From positions 2,506,501-2,570,500 of the forward strand of contig CP101033.1 in assembly GCA_041319085.1 (NCBI GenBank): DNA of 64,000 nucleotides, written 5' to 3'. Below are positions 54,593-64,000 of the stretch, piece after piece; the first letter of the stretch is position 1; every line of letters begins with the position of its first letter. The stretch comes from Aeromonas veronii. Lineage in GTDB: Bacteria; Pseudomonadota; Gammaproteobacteria; Enterobacterales; Aeromonadaceae. The notes under the pieces are model-generated. The model saw only the letters and a program-made list of their open reading frames with translations, ran no database searches and was not told where the DNA came from. Both the position numbers and the translations under genes were made by a program.

Positions 54593-55897
54593 TCAACGCT
54601 CCCAGTAAACCTCTTCCAGGCTGTCCTCTTTCTCCGGCAAACCGCGGGAGAGACGGGGGCTGCTCTGGGCCAGCACCTCGTAGCTGACGCGGTTGGCATA
54701 TTTGCACACCTGAGCCAGTGAGGAGTAGGTCAGGAACTCGGAGGTGTGCTTGGCGGAGTTGGGCACATTCATCCGGTGATAGGAGTTGGCGACCATGTCG
54801 TGCAGCACGGCAGAGAGCGCGCCATCCCCTGCCCCGTTGGTGTTCTTGATCTTCTCCGGGCCACCCATGTACGGGGAGATGTGGGAGTATATGCGAGCCG
54901 GCTTGCGGCACTTGGCGCGGGCCATCGGGCGGCTGAACTCATACATGTTGAACTCGGGGATCACTCCGGGCAGCAAGGTATGGGTGGTCTCGCGCTTGTA
55001 ATCCTCGTCGGTGTAGCTCGCCATGTAAAGGCCGATGGGGCCTGCGGTACAGAGCACCATGTCGGCCCAGTCGAGCGCCTTGTCGGCAGCACCGAGCGGA
55101 TCAGCAATGCCGGTCAGGGCTTCCCCCTCGTCTTCATTCATCGCCAGCACGGTCACGTTCTCGGCAATGAAGTCACGCCACCACTGGGGATTTTCGTCGA
55201 TGACGAAACGAGTGCCCAGGGTCAGCACCACAGGAATACCGGCTGCGCGGGCATAACGCACCGCGGTCATGGCAGCCTCTTTCATCGGATCACCATCGTC
55301 ACCGCGTACCAGATAGGCGGTAATCACCAGTGCAGACGCCCCCTTGATCACCTCTTCAGGAATATGCTGCACATCCAGCTGGTTCATCTTGCCGGCGTTG
55401 ATGCCGAAGCTGCGCTCACCACACTCGGTGATGAAGGTAAAGCAACGCCCGATGGGGCCATCCACCGGCTGCAGATAGTCCAGATTGACGCGGGAAGAGG
55501 TGTTGCACAGATAGCGGTAGGCGTAGCAGCCGATACGAATGTCCTGACTCATCACACCCAGCAGGATGGAGTGGGAATCGGCCAGTACCGAGTAGTTGTG
55601 TACCGTGTTGCCGATGGTGCCACCGGCAAACTCGCTCACCACCATGTTGTTGGCCTTGAGCTCGTCATAAATGCGTTCGGCCACGTCGTCATTGATGACG
55701 ACGGAGTGCCCCTTGCTCAGACCATAACGGGTCAGAAACGCTTCATCCACATGGGCTTCGATATCAACCAGGGTCTGATCAATCCCGACCACGTAGGCTT
55801 TGCCCAGCTCGGTTAACAGGGGATTTTGCGGCACCAGGGGATCGCGTCTGTCGACAGGGAAGTAGTGTTTGGACTTGCGCTGACCGGGAAATTTCAT
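54593..55897 (-). CDS. gsk: Inosine-guanosine kinase
   Basis: 434 residues, exactly the length of E. coli Gsk. PfkB-family purine salvage kinase. The N-terminus MKFPGQRKSKHYFP, the substrate-lid segment EFAGGTIGNTVHNYSVLA and the C-terminal ATP/catalytic site NTNGAGDGALSAVLHD are as expected. It makes IMP and GMP from the nucleosides. Read in the same direction as purL, 320 bp downstream of it, with a PurR-like box and an IS remnant in the gap. Confidence 0.94.
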   Translation of the reverse strand: MKFPGQRKSKHYFPVDRRDPLVPQNPLLTELGKAYVVGIDQTLVDIEAHVDEAFLTRYGLSKGHSVVINDDVAERIYDELKANNMVVSEFAGGTIGNTVHNYSVLADSHSILLGVMSQDIRIGCYAYRYLCNTSSRVNLDYLQPVDGPIGRCFTFITECGERSFGINAGKMNQLDVQHIPEEVIKGASALVITAYLVRGDDGDPMKEAAMTAVRYARAAGIPVVLTLGTRFVIDENPQWWRDFIAENVTVLAMNEDEGEALTGIADPLGAADKALDWADMVLCTAGPIGLYMASYTDEDYKRETTHTLLPGVIPEFNMYEFSRPMARAKCRKPARIYSHISPYMGGPEKIKNTNGAGDGALSAVLHDMVANSYHRMNVPNSAKHTSEFLTYSSLAQVCKYANRVSYEVLAQSSPRLSRGLPEKEDSLEEVYWER

Positions 55898-56006
55898 GGC
55901 AATCTTCTGTGCTCTGGGGGAAAGAGGGGCAGGATTTTAACACAATCCGCCGCCCCGAAAAGTCGCCCTGTTTAGATAATGGAGCCAGTATAGACAAGGG
56001 TCGCAA

Positions 56007-56022
56007 GGAAAAACGTTTGCTT
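56007..56022 (-). promoter_or_regulatory. PurR-like box upstream of gsk
   Basis: On the minus strand AAGCAAACGTTTTTCC closely matches ACGCAAACGTTTTCGT, with the central GCAAACGTTTT intact. It lies about 110 bp before the gsk start. Confidence 0.65.
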
Positions 56023-56085
56023 TTTCACATTGAGCCGGAGAGTGACGCAATTGCAGGCATGAAGGACGTCGAGAGCCGGTCGATA

Positions 56086-56173
56086 GACATAAAAAATCCG
56101 AAACCCCTCAACAGGCTTCGGATTTTTATACATCAGGAGGATCGGTCAATGGATCCTTAACTGATCGGCATTC
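56086..56173 (-). mobile_element. Solo end (remnant) of an IS4-family element
   Basis: 56138-56166 is identical over 29 bp to the right end of the IS at 8740-10169, and the terminal repeat reads GAATGCCGATCAGTTAAGG on the minus strand. The hairpin and T-run upstream of the transposase ATG are also kept, and the start ATGTCTATC at 56089 is still visible. After that the frame stops within about 21 codons. No left end was found, so most of the element is deleted. Confidence 0.8.
56092..56127. terminator. Hairpin of the IS remnant, probable purL terminator
   Basis: 11-bp stem AAAAATCCGAA with TTCGGATTTTT, T-tracts on both strands, about 90 bp after the purL stop. It is the first strong terminator downstream of purL. 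Confidence 0.7.
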
Positions 56174-56218
56174 GGCCAAGTGGCCGGTTGCTGTTTTTAG
56201 GCGCTGGCGCCGTCTCGA

Positions 56219-59200
56219 TTAACCCAGACGGACCCGGGCGTTGCGGAACATCCGCATCCAGGCGCCATCCTCGCCCCAGTTGTCCGGGTGCCAGGAGTTG
56301 GCCACGGTGCGGAACACCCGCTCCGGGTGCGGCATCATGATGGTGGCACGGCCATCGGTGGTGGTCACGGCGGTGATACCATCCGGCGAGCCGTTCGGGT
56401 TGGCCGGGTACTGCTCGGTCACGCTGCCGCGGTTGTCGACAAAGCGCAGTCCTACCAGACCGCTCTGCTGCAGTGCGTTCAGGTGAGCGGCATCGCGCAC
56501 TTCCACCCGCCCTTCCCCGTGGGAAACGGCAATAGGCATCACTGAGCCTGTCATGCCGGCGAAGAAGGCCGACGGGGACTCCTGCACCTGCACCAGACTG
56601 AAGCGCGCCTCGAAGCGCTCGGAGCGGTTGCGCACAAAGCGCGGCCACAGATCGGCGCCCGGGATGAGGTCTCGCAGGTTGGACATCATCTGGCAACCGT
56701 TGCACACACCCAGGGAGAGGGTATCGCCACGCTCGAAGAAGCGCTGGAACTGCTCGCGGGCGTTGTCGTTAAACAGGATGGACTTGGCCCAGCCCTCACC
56801 CGCCCCCAGCACGTCCCCGTAGGAGAAGCCGCCACAGGCCACCAGGGTCTGGAACTCTTCCAGCTTGATGCGACCGGAGAGAATGTCGCTCATGTGGACA
56901 TCCACTGCAGCGAAACCGGCACGGTCGAACGCCGCCGCCATCTCCACATGGGAGTTGACCCCCTGCTCGCGCAGCACGGCCAGACGGGGAGAAACCCCAC
57001 GGGCGATATAGGGCGCCGCCACATCCTCGGACAGGTTGTAAGTCAGCTTGGCATGCAGACCCGGATCGGTGGCATCCTGACGGGCCGCGTGCTCACTGTC
57101 GGCACACGCCGGGTTGTCACGCAGGCGCTGCATCTGCCAGCTGGTCTCGCCCCAGATGGTGCGAAGGGCAGTGCGGCTGGCGCGATAGACCTCCTGACCG
57201 CCCCGCTGCAAGGTGATGAGATCCCCTTCGCGCACGGTACCGAGCACATGGGAGCAGGCCGCCAGACCGTGACCGGCCAGCAGGGTCATCACCGCCTCTT
57301 TATCTTCACGGCGCACCTGGATGACGGCGCCCAATTCCTCGTTGAACAGCGCCGGCAGCAGCTCGCCGCCGATGCGATCGAGCTGGATGTCGAGGCCGCA
57401 GTGACCGGCAAACGCCATCTCGGTCAGGGTGACGAACAGGCCGCCGTCAGAGCGGTCGTGATAGGCGATCAGTTTGCGATCGGCCACCAGCGCCTGAATG
57501 GCGTTGAAAAAGCCCTTGAGCTGGACCGGATTGTCGAGATCCGGCGCCTTGTCACCCAGCTGGCGATAGACCTGAGCCAAGGCGGAGGCGCCGAGGCGCT
57601 GCTTGCCGTTGCCAAGGTCAATCAGGATAAGGTCGGTTTCACCGAGATCGGTACGCAGCTGAGGGGTAACGGTGTTGCGCACATCCTCAACCCGTGCAAA
57701 GGCGGAGATGAGCAAAGAGAGCGGCGAGGTGACGCTGTGATCCTTGCCATCCTGCTGCCAGCGGGTCTTCATCGACATGGAGTCCTTGCCGACCGGGATG
57801 GTGATACCCAAGGCCGGACAGAGCTCCTCGCCCACCGCTTTGACCGCCTCATAGAGACCGGCATCTTCACCCGGATGACCGGCAGCGGCCATCCAGTTGG
57901 CGGAGAGCTTGACCCGCTTGAGTGACCCGATGTGGGTTGGCGCCAGGTTGGTGAGCGCTTCCGCCACCGCCATACGGGCAGAGGCGGAGTGGGAGAGCAG
58001 CGCCACCGGTGTACGCTCGCCCATCGACATGGCTTCGCCGTGATAGCTGTCGTAGGTAGCGGCGGTGACGGCGCAATCGGCCACCGGGATCTGCCAGGGG
58101 CCAACCATCTGGTCGCGATTGACCAAGCCAGTCACGCTGCGATCGCCGATGGTGATAAGGAAGGACTTCTCCGCCACGGTCGGCAGACGCAGAACCCGCT
58201 CGGCCGCGTCACTCAAAGTGATGCCATCGAGCTGGAGCGCTTTACCCTGTGCAGGCAGGGTCACCACATCGCGGTGCATCTTGGGCGCCTTGCCCAGCAG
58301 CACATCCAGCGGCAGATCGATGGGCTGGTTGTCAAAGTGGCTGTCAGAGAGGGTGAGATGCTTCTCTTCGGTCGCGGTGCCGATCACGGCATAGGGGGCG
58401 CGCTCGCGCTCGCACAGCGCCTTGAACAGCGGCAGCTTATCTTGCGCCACTGCCAGCACGTAACGCTCCTGGGATTCGTTGCACCAGATCTCCAGCGGGC
58501 TCATGCCCGGCTCGTCGCTCTGGATGGCACGCAAATCGAAGCGACCGCCGCGCTCGCCGTCGTTGACCAGCTCCGGCATGGCGTTGGAGAGACCACCCGC
58601 CCCCACATCGTGGATAAAGACGATAGGGTTGTCGTCACCCAGCTGCCAGCAGCGATCGATCACCTCCTGGCAACGGCGCTCCATCTCGGGGTTGTCACGC
58701 TGCACCGAGGCAAAGTCGAGATCTTCGGCCGACTGACCGGAGGCCATGGAGGACGCAGCACCGCCGCCCAGACCGATGTTCATCGCCGGGCCGCCCAGCA
58801 CGATGAGCGCAGCGCCGACCGGGATCTCCCCTTTTTGAACGTGTTCGGTGCGGATATTGCCGATGCCACCTGCCAGCATGATGGGCTTGTGGTAACCACG
58901 CACCTCGACGCCGTTGTGGCTCGGCACCTCCTCTTCGAAGGTACGGAAGTAGCCGAGAATGGCCGGACGGCCGAACTCGTTGTTGAACGCGGCGCCGCCG
59001 AGCGGCCCCTCCTGCATGATGTCAAAGGCGCTGACGATGCGGCTCGGCTTGCCGAAATCCTGCTCCCAGGGCTGCTCGAAGCCGGGGATGCGCAAGTTGG
59101 AGACGGAGAAACCGACCAGCCCCGCCTTGGGCTTGGCACCGCGACCGGTGGCACCCTCGTCGCGGATTTCACCGCCGGAGCCGGTGGCTGCGCCCGGGAA

Positions 59201-60154
59201 CGGGGAAATGGCGGTCGGGTGGTTGTGAGTCTCCACCTTCATCAGGATGTCGACCTGCTCCTGGTGATACTGGTACTCGCCGTTGGCCGGGCTCGGGAAG
59301 AAGCGGCCACCCTGGCTCCCTTCCATCACGGCGGCGTTGTCTTTATACGCAGAGAGGACATGATCCGGCGTCTGCTCGAAGGTGTTCTTGATCATCTTGA
59401 ACAGCGACTTGGGCTGCTGCTCGCCATCGATGGTCCAGTCGGCGTTGAAGATCTTGTGACGGCAGTGCTCGGAGTTCGCCTGGGCGAACATATAGAGCTC
59501 GATGTCGTTGGGGTTGCGACCCAACTTGGTGAAGTTCTCCACCAGATAGTCGATTTCGTCGTCGGCCAGCGCCAGACCCAGCGCCACGTTGGCTTCGGCC
59601 AGCGCGGCACGGCCACCGCCCAGCACATCGACCTGGGTGAAGGGACGCGGCTCATGGTGAGCAAACAGGGCGCTCGCCGCATCCATGTCGGCAAACACCA
59701 CTTCCATCATCCGATCATGCAGCACGGCGGCAATGGCGCTGCGCTGGGCGGCACTCAGCTCACCCTGCCCCTTGATGGTCAGGTAATAGGCAATACCACG
59801 CTCCAGCCGCTTGACCTGTTTCAGGCCGCAGTTGTGGGCGATGTCGGTTGCTTTGGAAGACCAGGGGGAGATAGTGCCGGGGCGGGGGGTAACAAGAAAC
59901 AGCTGACCGCTGGGGGTGTGTTCGGGGATGGTCGGGCCGTAGCGCAAGAGCTGGCCCAAGGTCGCTCGCTCGGGGGGCGACAGGGGGCTCGTCAGCTCGG
60001 CAAAGTGCACATACTCGGCATAGACATCCTCTATCTCTACTCCGCTCTCTACTCCACTCTCCGTACCACTCTCGTTTCTCATCTGTGCGAAGCGTTGCAG
60101 CAGTTTTTGGACACGAAAATCAGACAGTGCTGGGGCACCACGCAAGATATCCAT
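56219..60154 (-). CDS. purL: Phosphoribosylformylglycinamidine synthase
   Basis: 1311 residues from the ATG at 60154 (GAAAGG upstream), giving [14 protein letters not shown] as in E. coli PurL; the frame to 60232 would cross the PurR box. The fourth step of purine synthesis. The synthase part has [36 protein letters not shown] and [16 protein letters not shown]. The C-terminal glutaminase has [17 protein letters not shown], nucleophile Cys in [10 protein letters not shown] and His/Glu in [10 protein letters not shown]. Unlike E. coli, the N-terminal linker carries three ESG(T/V)-type repeats. PurR box at 60227. Confidence 0.96.
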   Translation of the reverse strand: MDILRGAPALSDFRVQKLLQRFAQMRNESGTESGVESGVEIEDVYAEYVHFAELTSPLSPPERATLGQLLRYGPTIPEHTPSGQLFLVTPRPGTISPWSSKATDIAHNCGLKQVKRLERGIAYYLTIKGQGELSAAQRSAIAAVLHDRMMEVVFADMDAASALFAHHEPRPFTQVDVLGGGRAALAEANVALGLALADDEIDYLVENFTKLGRNPNDIELYMFAQANSEHCRHKIFNADWTIDGEQQPKSLFKMIKNTFEQTPDHVLSAYKDNAAVMEGSQGGRFFPSPANGEYQYHQEQVDILMKVETHNHPTAISPFPGAATGSGGEIRDEGATGRGAKPKAGLVGFSVSNLRIPGFEQPWEQDFGKPSRIVSAFDIMQEGPLGGAAFNNEFGRPAILGYFRTFEEEVPSHNGVEVRGYHKPIMLAGGIGNIRTEHVQKGEIPVGAALIVLGGPAMNIGLGGGAASSMASGQSAEDLDFASVQRDNPEMERRCQEVIDRCWQLGDDNPIVFIHDVGAGGLSNAMPELVNDGERGGRFDLRAIQSDEPGMSPLEIWCNESQERYVLAVAQDKLPLFKALCERERAPYAVIGTATEEKHLTLSDSHFDNQPIDLPLDVLLGKAPKMHRDVVTLPAQGKALQLDGITLSDAAERVLRLPTVAEKSFLITIGDRSVTGLVNRDQMVGPWQIPVADCAVTAATYDSYHGEAMSMGERTPVALLSHSASARMAVAEALTNLAPTHIGSLKRVKLSANWMAAAGHPGEDAGLYEAVKAVGEELCPALGITIPVGKDSMSMKTRWQQDGKDHSVTSPLSLLISAFARVEDVRNTVTPQLRTDLGETDLILIDLGNGKQRLGASALAQVYRQLGDKAPDLDNPVQLKGFFNAIQALVADRKLIAYHDRSDGGLFVTLTEMAFAGHCGLDIQLDRIGGELLPALFNEELGAVIQVRREDKEAVMTLLAGHGLAACSHVLGTVREGDLITLQRGGQEVYRASRTALRTIWGETSWQMQRLRDNPACADSEHAARQDATDPGLHAKLTYNLSEDVAAPYIARGVSPRLAVLREQGVNSHVEMAAAFDRAGFAAVDVHMSDILSGRIKLEEFQTLVACGGFSYGDVLGAGEGWAKSILFNDNAREQFQRFFERGDTLSLGVCNGCQMMSNLRDLIPGADLWPRFVRNRSERFEARFSLVQVQESPSAFFAGMTGSVMPIAVSHGEGRVEVRDAAHLNALQQSGLVGLRFVDNRGSVTEQYPANPNGSPDGITAVTTTDGRATIMMPHPERVFRTVANSWHPDNWGEDGAWMRMFRNARVRLG
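60038..60073 (-). repeat. Three 12-bp tandem repeats inside purL
   Basis: Units TACTCCGCTCTC, TACTCCACTCTC and CGTACCACTCTC on the + strand encode the [12 protein letters not shown] linker at about residues 28-39 of PurL, absent from E. coli PurL. Confidence 0.8.
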
Positions 60155-60226
60155 ATGACCTTTCTCACCAAGTTTTAAAGTGGGGGGGAATTGAGACGCG
60201 CGTATTATAGGGATCTGGCTCACAGC

Positions 60227-60242
60227 GGACAAACGTTTTTCT
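60227..60242. promoter_or_regulatory. PurR box between purL and mltF
   Basis: GGACAAACGTTTTTCT keeps the CAAACGTTTT core of the PurR consensus, 73 bp before the purL ATG in the divergent region. Confidence 0.75.
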
Positions 60243-60303
60243 CATTTCGTGCAGTGTGACTCCGCGCACACTCTCTGGTATAAAGGTGCCTCTTTTTTGA
60301 CAA

Positions 60304-61788
60304 ATGCCGATTTTTTCAACAAAGGTACTCACCTACTTGCGCTGCATTTTTCGACTGTTTATCGGGCTATTGTTGACGCTGACACTGGTTGGCTGCGACT
60401 TCTATACCGCCTCCAGCCAGCTGGAGCAGATCCGCCAACGAGGCGAGATCCGGGTTGGCACCATCTACGGCCCCACTTCTTATTACCAGCGTGACGACCT
60501 CGCCCAGGGGTTCGATTACGAGCTGGCGAAAAATTATGCCGACTGGTTGGGGGTGAAGCTCACCATCATCCCGGTCAACACCACTGACGAACTGGTCGCC
60601 CTGCTGAAAAAGGGCAAACTCGATCTGGCGGCTGCCGCCATCATGGTCACCCCCGAACGGCGCGAGCTGTTTCGCTTTGGCCCGGGCTTCTACCAGGTCT
60701 CCCCCAAGCTGGTCTATCGCAACGGCAACCCCAAGCCGACCTCGTTGAACGACATCAAGGGCAAGCTGGTGGTGGCCGCCGGCTCCACCGGGGAAGACCT
60801 GCTCAAAGAGATGAGCAAGAAGAATCCGAAACTGACGTGGAGCACCAGCTACGACACAGATGTGGAGGAGCTGCTCAAGCAGGTGGTGGATGGCAAGATT
60901 GACTACACTGTGGTGCAGGATACCGTGCTGGCCCGTACCCAGCGCTACTACCCGGAGCTCACCGAGGGGCTGACCCTGGCCCAGAAGCAGACCGTCGCCT
61001 GGGCCATGAGCAAGCTGCCTGATGACAGCCTCTATGCCAGCGTGATCGACTTCTTCGGCCAGCGCTTCATGGATGGCGGCATCGCCAAGCTGGACGAGAA
61101 GTACTTTGGCCACGTGCAGAACTTCGACTTTGTCGATACCCGCACCTTCCTCAAGCGCGCCAAGAGCCTGCTGCCCAAGTACCAGCCGCTGTTCCAGACC
61201 CACGCCAAGAATATCGACTGGCGCCTGCTCGCCGCCATCAGCTATCAGGAGTCCCACTGGGACCCTCAGGCCCGCTCCTACACCGGCGTGCGCGGCATGA
61301 TGATGCTGACCGAGCCCACCGCCAAGGCGATGGGGGTCAACGACCGGCTTCATCCGGAAGAGAGCATCAAGGGGGGCTCTCTCTATCTGCAACAGATGAT
61401 GGAGAAGGTGCCGGACTCGGTGCCCGATGACGAGAAGGTGTGGTTTGCCCTCACCGCCTACAACATCGGTTACGGCCACATGATGGATGCCCGCCGCCTG
61501 ACCAAGGATCTTGGCAAGAATCCCGATGCCTGGAGCGACGTGAAAGAGGTGCTGCCGCTGCTGCAACAGGCGCGCTGGCATCGCAAGGTGCGTTACGGCT
61601 ATGCCCGTGGCAGCGAGGCGCGCAACTATGTCAACAACGTGCGCCAGTACTACCAGAGCCTGCTCTGGCTCGACAACGAGCAGCAAAAGGCGCAGCAGCG
61701 GGAGAGTCTCGACAACGACAGCGAGCCTGAGCTGGTCGAACGCCCCACCGTCATCGCCGAGGTGGTCAATCAGATCACCTTGCACTAA
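60304..61788 (+). CDS. mltF: Membrane-bound lytic murein transglycosylase F
   Basis: 494 residues. Signal peptide with lipobox-like LVGC (Cys31). The first half is a periplasmic amino-acid-binding-like domain (about 42-270: RGEIRVGTIYGPTSYY, GFDYELAKNYADWLGVKL). The second is a lysozyme-like domain (about 300-470) with the catalytic glutamate in AISYQESHWDP and RGMMMLTEPTAKAMG. It cleaves peptidoglycan glycan strands, with allosteric control by muropeptides known for the family. Divergent from purL, the same neighbourhood as in E. coli. Confidence 0.95.
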   Translation: MPIFSTKVLTYLRCIFRLFIGLLLTLTLVGCDFYTASSQLEQIRQRGEIRVGTIYGPTSYYQRDDLAQGFDYELAKNYADWLGVKLTIIPVNTTDELVALLKKGKLDLAAAAIMVTPERRELFRFGPGFYQVSPKLVYRNGNPKPTSLNDIKGKLVVAAGSTGEDLLKEMSKKNPKLTWSTSYDTDVEELLKQVVDGKIDYTVVQDTVLARTQRYYPELTEGLTLAQKQTVAWAMSKLPDDSLYASVIDFFGQRFMDGGIAKLDEKYFGHVQNFDFVDTRTFLKRAKSLLPKYQPLFQTHAKNIDWRLLAAISYQESHWDPQARSYTGVRGMMMLTEPTAKAMGVNDRLHPEESIKGGSLYLQQMMEKVPDSVPDDEKVWFALTAYNIGYGHMMDARRLTKDLGKNPDAWSDVKEVLPLLQQARWHRKVRYGYARGSEARNYVNNVRQYYQSLLWLDNEQQKAQQRESLDNDSEPELVERPTVIAEVVNQITLH

Positions 61789-61844
61789 CCAGCCATTATT
61801 CGGCTGTTTTCACCCAAACTTCTCTGTTACCATCGATTCACATC

Positions 61845-61915
61845 GGAGCCTATCCGAAATCGCATTTTTTTCATTATGTTGAGAGATTAAATAACAGCAA
61901 TTTCGGATGGGCTCC
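61845..61915 (+). repeat. Long inverted repeat in the leader of the small basic ORF
   Basis: GGAGCCTATCCGAAAT (61845-61860) pairs with ATTTCGGATGGGCTCC (61900-61915), 15 of 16 bases plus one G-U, around a 39-nt AT-rich loop. It lies between mltF and the small ORF. Confidence 0.65.
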
Positions 61916-61963
61916 ATCAATAACCCAAGGCCGGGATGGCCGCCCAGTTGGGAGGAGACCAAG

Positions 61964-62110
61964 ATGCAAAAACGTAGAAAAATCAGTCTGGTCAGGAAAG
62001 CGAAGTGCAGCTGGAGCCCCAGACGCAAACTCAAGCTTAATGACATCAAGCGCAACCTGTGGCGCAGAAATCGATCCTATACCCTGCTTATTGCAGAGCA
62101 CACAGCATAA
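61964..62110 (+). CDS. Small highly basic protein, 48 residues
   Basis: Strong ribosome site GGGAGGAG 8 nt before the ATG at 61964 and a strong terminator 2 bp after the stop support a real gene. About a third of the residues are Lys or Arg (MQKRRKISLVRKAKCSWSPR, then RKLKLNDIKRNLWRRNRS). There is no signal or membrane segment. The charge suggests nucleic-acid or ribosome binding, but I recognise no family. Its leader contains the long inverted repeat at 61845-61915. Confidence 0.6.
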   Translation: MQKRRKISLVRKAKCSWSPRRKLKLNDIKRNLWRRNRSYTLLIAEHTA

Positions 62111-62134
62111 ACCCGGCATTCGCCGGGTTTTTTT
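62109..62134 (+). terminator. Terminator of the small basic ORF
   Basis: 9-bp stem AAACCCGGC with GCCGGGTTT, loop ATTC, followed by four further T. Confidence 0.9.
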
Positions 62135-62160
62135 ATCTTAATTGTCACCTGATAACCGTC

Positions 62161-62385
62161 TTACACCAACGCCACCTTGAACTGCACCACCCGTTTGGAG
62201 ATCAGCGAGTTGCAGTGGTTGCAGAAGTAATCCACCGCGCCGCACGCCTTGAGACGCTCCAGCTCCTGTTGGCAGGTGGGGCAGATGGCCGTGACGCGAA
62301 CAGGGGCCTGGCACTGACCACAGGTCTGTTCCTTGCTGCGGGTATCCAGTTCAGCCTGGCATGACGGGCAAAGCAGCGCTTCCAT
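62161..62385 (-). CDS. yfgJ: Zinc-ribbon protein YfgJ
   Basis: 74 residues from the ATG at 62385 with GAGGAG upstream. Two zinc-ribbon units: CPSCQ...CGQC and CPTCQ...CNHC, with the YfgJ-typical LKACGAVDYFCNHC and LISKRVVQF. Function unknown. It sits just downstream of der, as in E. coli, on the same strand. Confidence 0.88.
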   Translation of the reverse strand: MEALLCPSCQAELDTRSKEQTCGQCQAPVRVTAICPTCQQELERLKACGAVDYFCNHCNSLISKRVVQFKVALV

Positions 62386-62483
62386 TGTCGACTCCTCATA
62401 AAGTGAACCTGCGATGGGCTTGCTTGCCCATGGCGGGTTCCCCTCCCCGCCGGACATTACGCTACTGCAGGGGGAATAACAAC

Positions 62484-62507
62484 GCGGCTGCCGGTGAGGG
62501 CAGCCGC
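62484..62507 (-). terminator. Hairpin after der
   Basis: 9-bp GC stem GCGGCTGCC with GGCAGCCGC just past the der stop. The T-tract is weak (GTTGTTATT), so termination may be partial and allow read-through to yfgJ. Confidence 0.55.
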
Positions 62508-62513
62508 AAGGAC

Positions 62514-64000
62514 TTATTTCTTCTTCATCTTCAGCAGGCGTTTGCGCTGACGCTCCTGACTCAGAGTCATGGTGTTCTTCTTGCCTTCAAACGGGTTGAC
62601 CGACTCCTGGAACTCGACCCGGATCGGCGAGCCCATGATCTTGAGGGACTTGCGGAAGTAGTTGATCAGATACCGCTTGTAGGAGTCCGGTAAATCGTTG
62701 AGCTGGTTACCGTGGATCACGATACGCGGCGGGTTGTAGCCACCGGCGTGCGCATACTTGAGCTTGACGCGGCGACCGTTGACCATCGGCGGCTGGTGAT
62801 CTTCCTGCGCCATCTGCATGATGCGGGTTAGCATCGCCGTGCTGGTACGGCGGGTGGCGGACTGGTAAGCCTCCTGAATGGATTCAAACAGGTGGCCAAC
62901 ACCGCTGCCGTGCAGGGCGGAGATGAAGTGGACGCGGGCGAAGTCGATGAAGCCCAGACGTCTGTCCAGCTCGTTCTTCACATCCTCTTTCACCTTCTGA
63001 TCCAGACCATCCCACTTGTTCACCACCAGCACCACGGAGCGGCCGGAGTGGAGCACGAAGCCGAGAATGCTCAAGTCCTGATCGGTGATGGTCTCCTGGG
63101 CGTCGATCACCAGCAGGCAGACGTTGGCATCTTCGATGGCTTTCAGGGTTTTGATGACGGAGAACTTCTCCACCGTCTCGTGCACCTTGCCACGACGACG
63201 CACACCGGCGGTGTCGATGACCACATACTTCTGCTCGTCACGCTCCATCGGAATGTAGACGGAGTCGCGGGTGGTGCCGGGCATGTCATAGACGATGACC
63301 CGATCTTCACCCAGCATGCGGTTGGTCAGGGTAGATTTACCGACGTTGGGACGACCGACGATGGCAAACTTGATGGGCAGGTCGGCAAACGGGGTCTCTT
63401 TGGTATCTTCCTTGGTATCCAGATCACCGGCAGCCACCATGCGCAGCAGGGCTTCTTCGTCGAAGTCCTCCTCTTCCTCATCCTGCGCATCTTCATCGGT
63501 AGCGGCGTCGACCAGGGTCTCCAGATGGGGAGCCAGGGCCAGTTCCAGCAGGCTCAGCACGCCACGACCGTGGGCGGCCGCGATCTGGTAAACCTCACCC
63601 AGCGCCAGACCGTAGAACTCGGAAACCGCAGAGTCACCGTCGATGCCATCGGTCTTGTTGGCCACTAGAAATACCTTCTTGTGGGCCTTGCGCAGGTGCT
63701 CGGCGATGGCTTGATCCGCCGCGGTCAGTCCGGCACGGGCATCCACCATGAACAGCACGACATCCGCTTCTTCGATGGCCAGCAGGGATTGCTCGGCCAT
63801 CTTCAGCTCGATCCCCTCTTCGGTGCCATCGATACCGCCGGTATCGACCACGATAAATTCCAGCTCGCCCAACTTCGCCTGACCGTATTTACGGTCCCGG
63901 GTCAGACCGGGAAAATCGGCAACCAGGGCATCCCGAGTACGGGTCAAGCGGTTAAACAGGGTGGATTTCCCCACGTTGGGGCGGCCCACCAGGGCTACTA
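62514..64000 (-). CDS. der: Ribosome-assembly GTPase Der (EngA), 5' end beyond the window
   Basis: At least 495 residues, missing only about the first half-dozen codons. The minus-strand frame continues to the window edge as [13 protein letters not shown], the usual EngA opening. Two tandem G domains: [21 protein letters not shown] and NKTD, then [24 protein letters not shown] and NKWD. A C-terminal KH-like domain follows ([22 protein letters not shown]). An acidic linker [14 protein letters not shown] joins the G domains. Essential for 50S subunit maturation. Confidence 0.96.
   Translation of the reverse strand, partial: VALVGRPNVGKSTLFNRLTRTRDALVADFPGLTRDRKYGQAKLGELEFIVVDTGGIDGTEEGIELKMAEQSLLAIEEADVVLFMVDARAGLTAADQAIAEHLRKAHKKVFLVANKTDGIDGDSAVSEFYGLALGEVYQIAAAHGRGVLSLLELALAPHLETLVDAATDEDAQDEEEEDFDEEALLRMVAAGDLDTKEDTKETPFADLPIKFAIVGRPNVGKSTLTNRMLGEDRVIVYDMPGTTRDSVYIPMERDEQKYVVIDTAGVRRRGKVHETVEKFSVIKTLKAIEDANVCLLVIDAQETITDQDLSILGFVLHSGRSVVLVVNKWDGLDQKVKEDVKNELDRRLGFIDFARVHFISALHGSGVGHLFESIQEAYQSATRRTSTAMLTRIMQMAQEDHQPPMVNGRRVKLKYAHAGGYNPPRIVIHGNQLNDLPDSYKRYLINYFRKSLKIMGSPIRVEFQESVNPFEGKKNTMTLSQERQRKRLLKMKKK

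Noticed and set aside
57932..60178. 748-codon + strand frame opposite purL
   Set aside because: Antisense of the synthase domain of PurL, with biased composition and no ribosome site.
1..64000. CRISPR array or cas genes
   Set aside because: No regularly spaced direct repeats of 25-40 bp and no Cas-like ORF were seen; the only RNA-guided proteins are the two TnpB.

Overview
The window reads as a chromosomal segment of a GC-rich gammaproteobacterium, most likely Aeromonas or a close relative. This is an inference from protein resemblance (mdlAB, dauA, mngRAB, serC, aroA, purL beside mltF, yfgJ beside der), from the mix of enterobacterial and Vibrio-like gene content, and from the base composition. 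No database search was possible. Almost all sequence is ordinary core chromosome; the accessory material is insertion sequences and small repeats in intergenic gaps.

Layout. 0-7 kb: mdlAB exporter pair, a hybrid sensor kinase, trxC. 7-13 kb: a DASS anion transporter and glycogen phosphorylase, whose shared terminator is split by an IS4-family element. 13-17 kb: a DUF4250 gene, an SOS-controlled sulA-like gene, an integrase stub beside tRNA-Ser, the dauA carboxylate/anion transporter and two tRNA-Asn genes. 17-19 kb: first TnpB-only IS200/IS605-type element. 19-26 kb: xseA and the mannosylglycerate locus mngR-mngA-mngB. 26-30 kb: ddl, a 2OG-Fe(II) oxygenase, a glutathione peroxidase and rhlE. 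30.5-32 kb: second, nearly identical TnpB element. 32-35 kb: Fur-boxed hutW divergent from a chemoreceptor with a haem-c motif. 35-41 kb: aroG (TyrR box), aroA, serC and the etfBA operon divergent from ETF-quinone oxidoreductase. 43-46 kb: corA, with an IS50-like element carrying a frameshifted transposase in its terminator. 46-54 kb: membrane, periplasmic and lipoprotein genes, a large exported protein of unknown function, glgC, a csrD-like regulator and two small genes. 54-64 kb: gsk, purL, mltF, a small basic ORF, yfgJ and the 3' part of der.

How it works together. glgC and glgP cover glycogen synthesis and breakdown. aroG and aroA belong to the shikimate pathway; serC serves serine and pyridoxal phosphate synthesis. 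etfB, etfA and ETF-QO pass electrons from acyl-CoA and branched-chain dehydrogenases to quinone. mngA and mngB import and cleave mannosylglycerate under MngR. purL and gsk (purine synthesis and salvage) each have a PurR-like box upstream.

The most notable pattern is where the mobile DNA sits. Two complete transposons of different IS4 subgroups and one solo IS end all lie in or directly against intrinsic terminator hairpins. Both TnpB elements sit just upstream of terminators. Each DDE element also carries its own hairpin plus T-tract just upstream of its transposase, and in the solo remnant this hairpin now serves as the apparent purL terminator. I found no CRISPR array, prophage, secretion system or defence island, and no clearly new multi-gene system.
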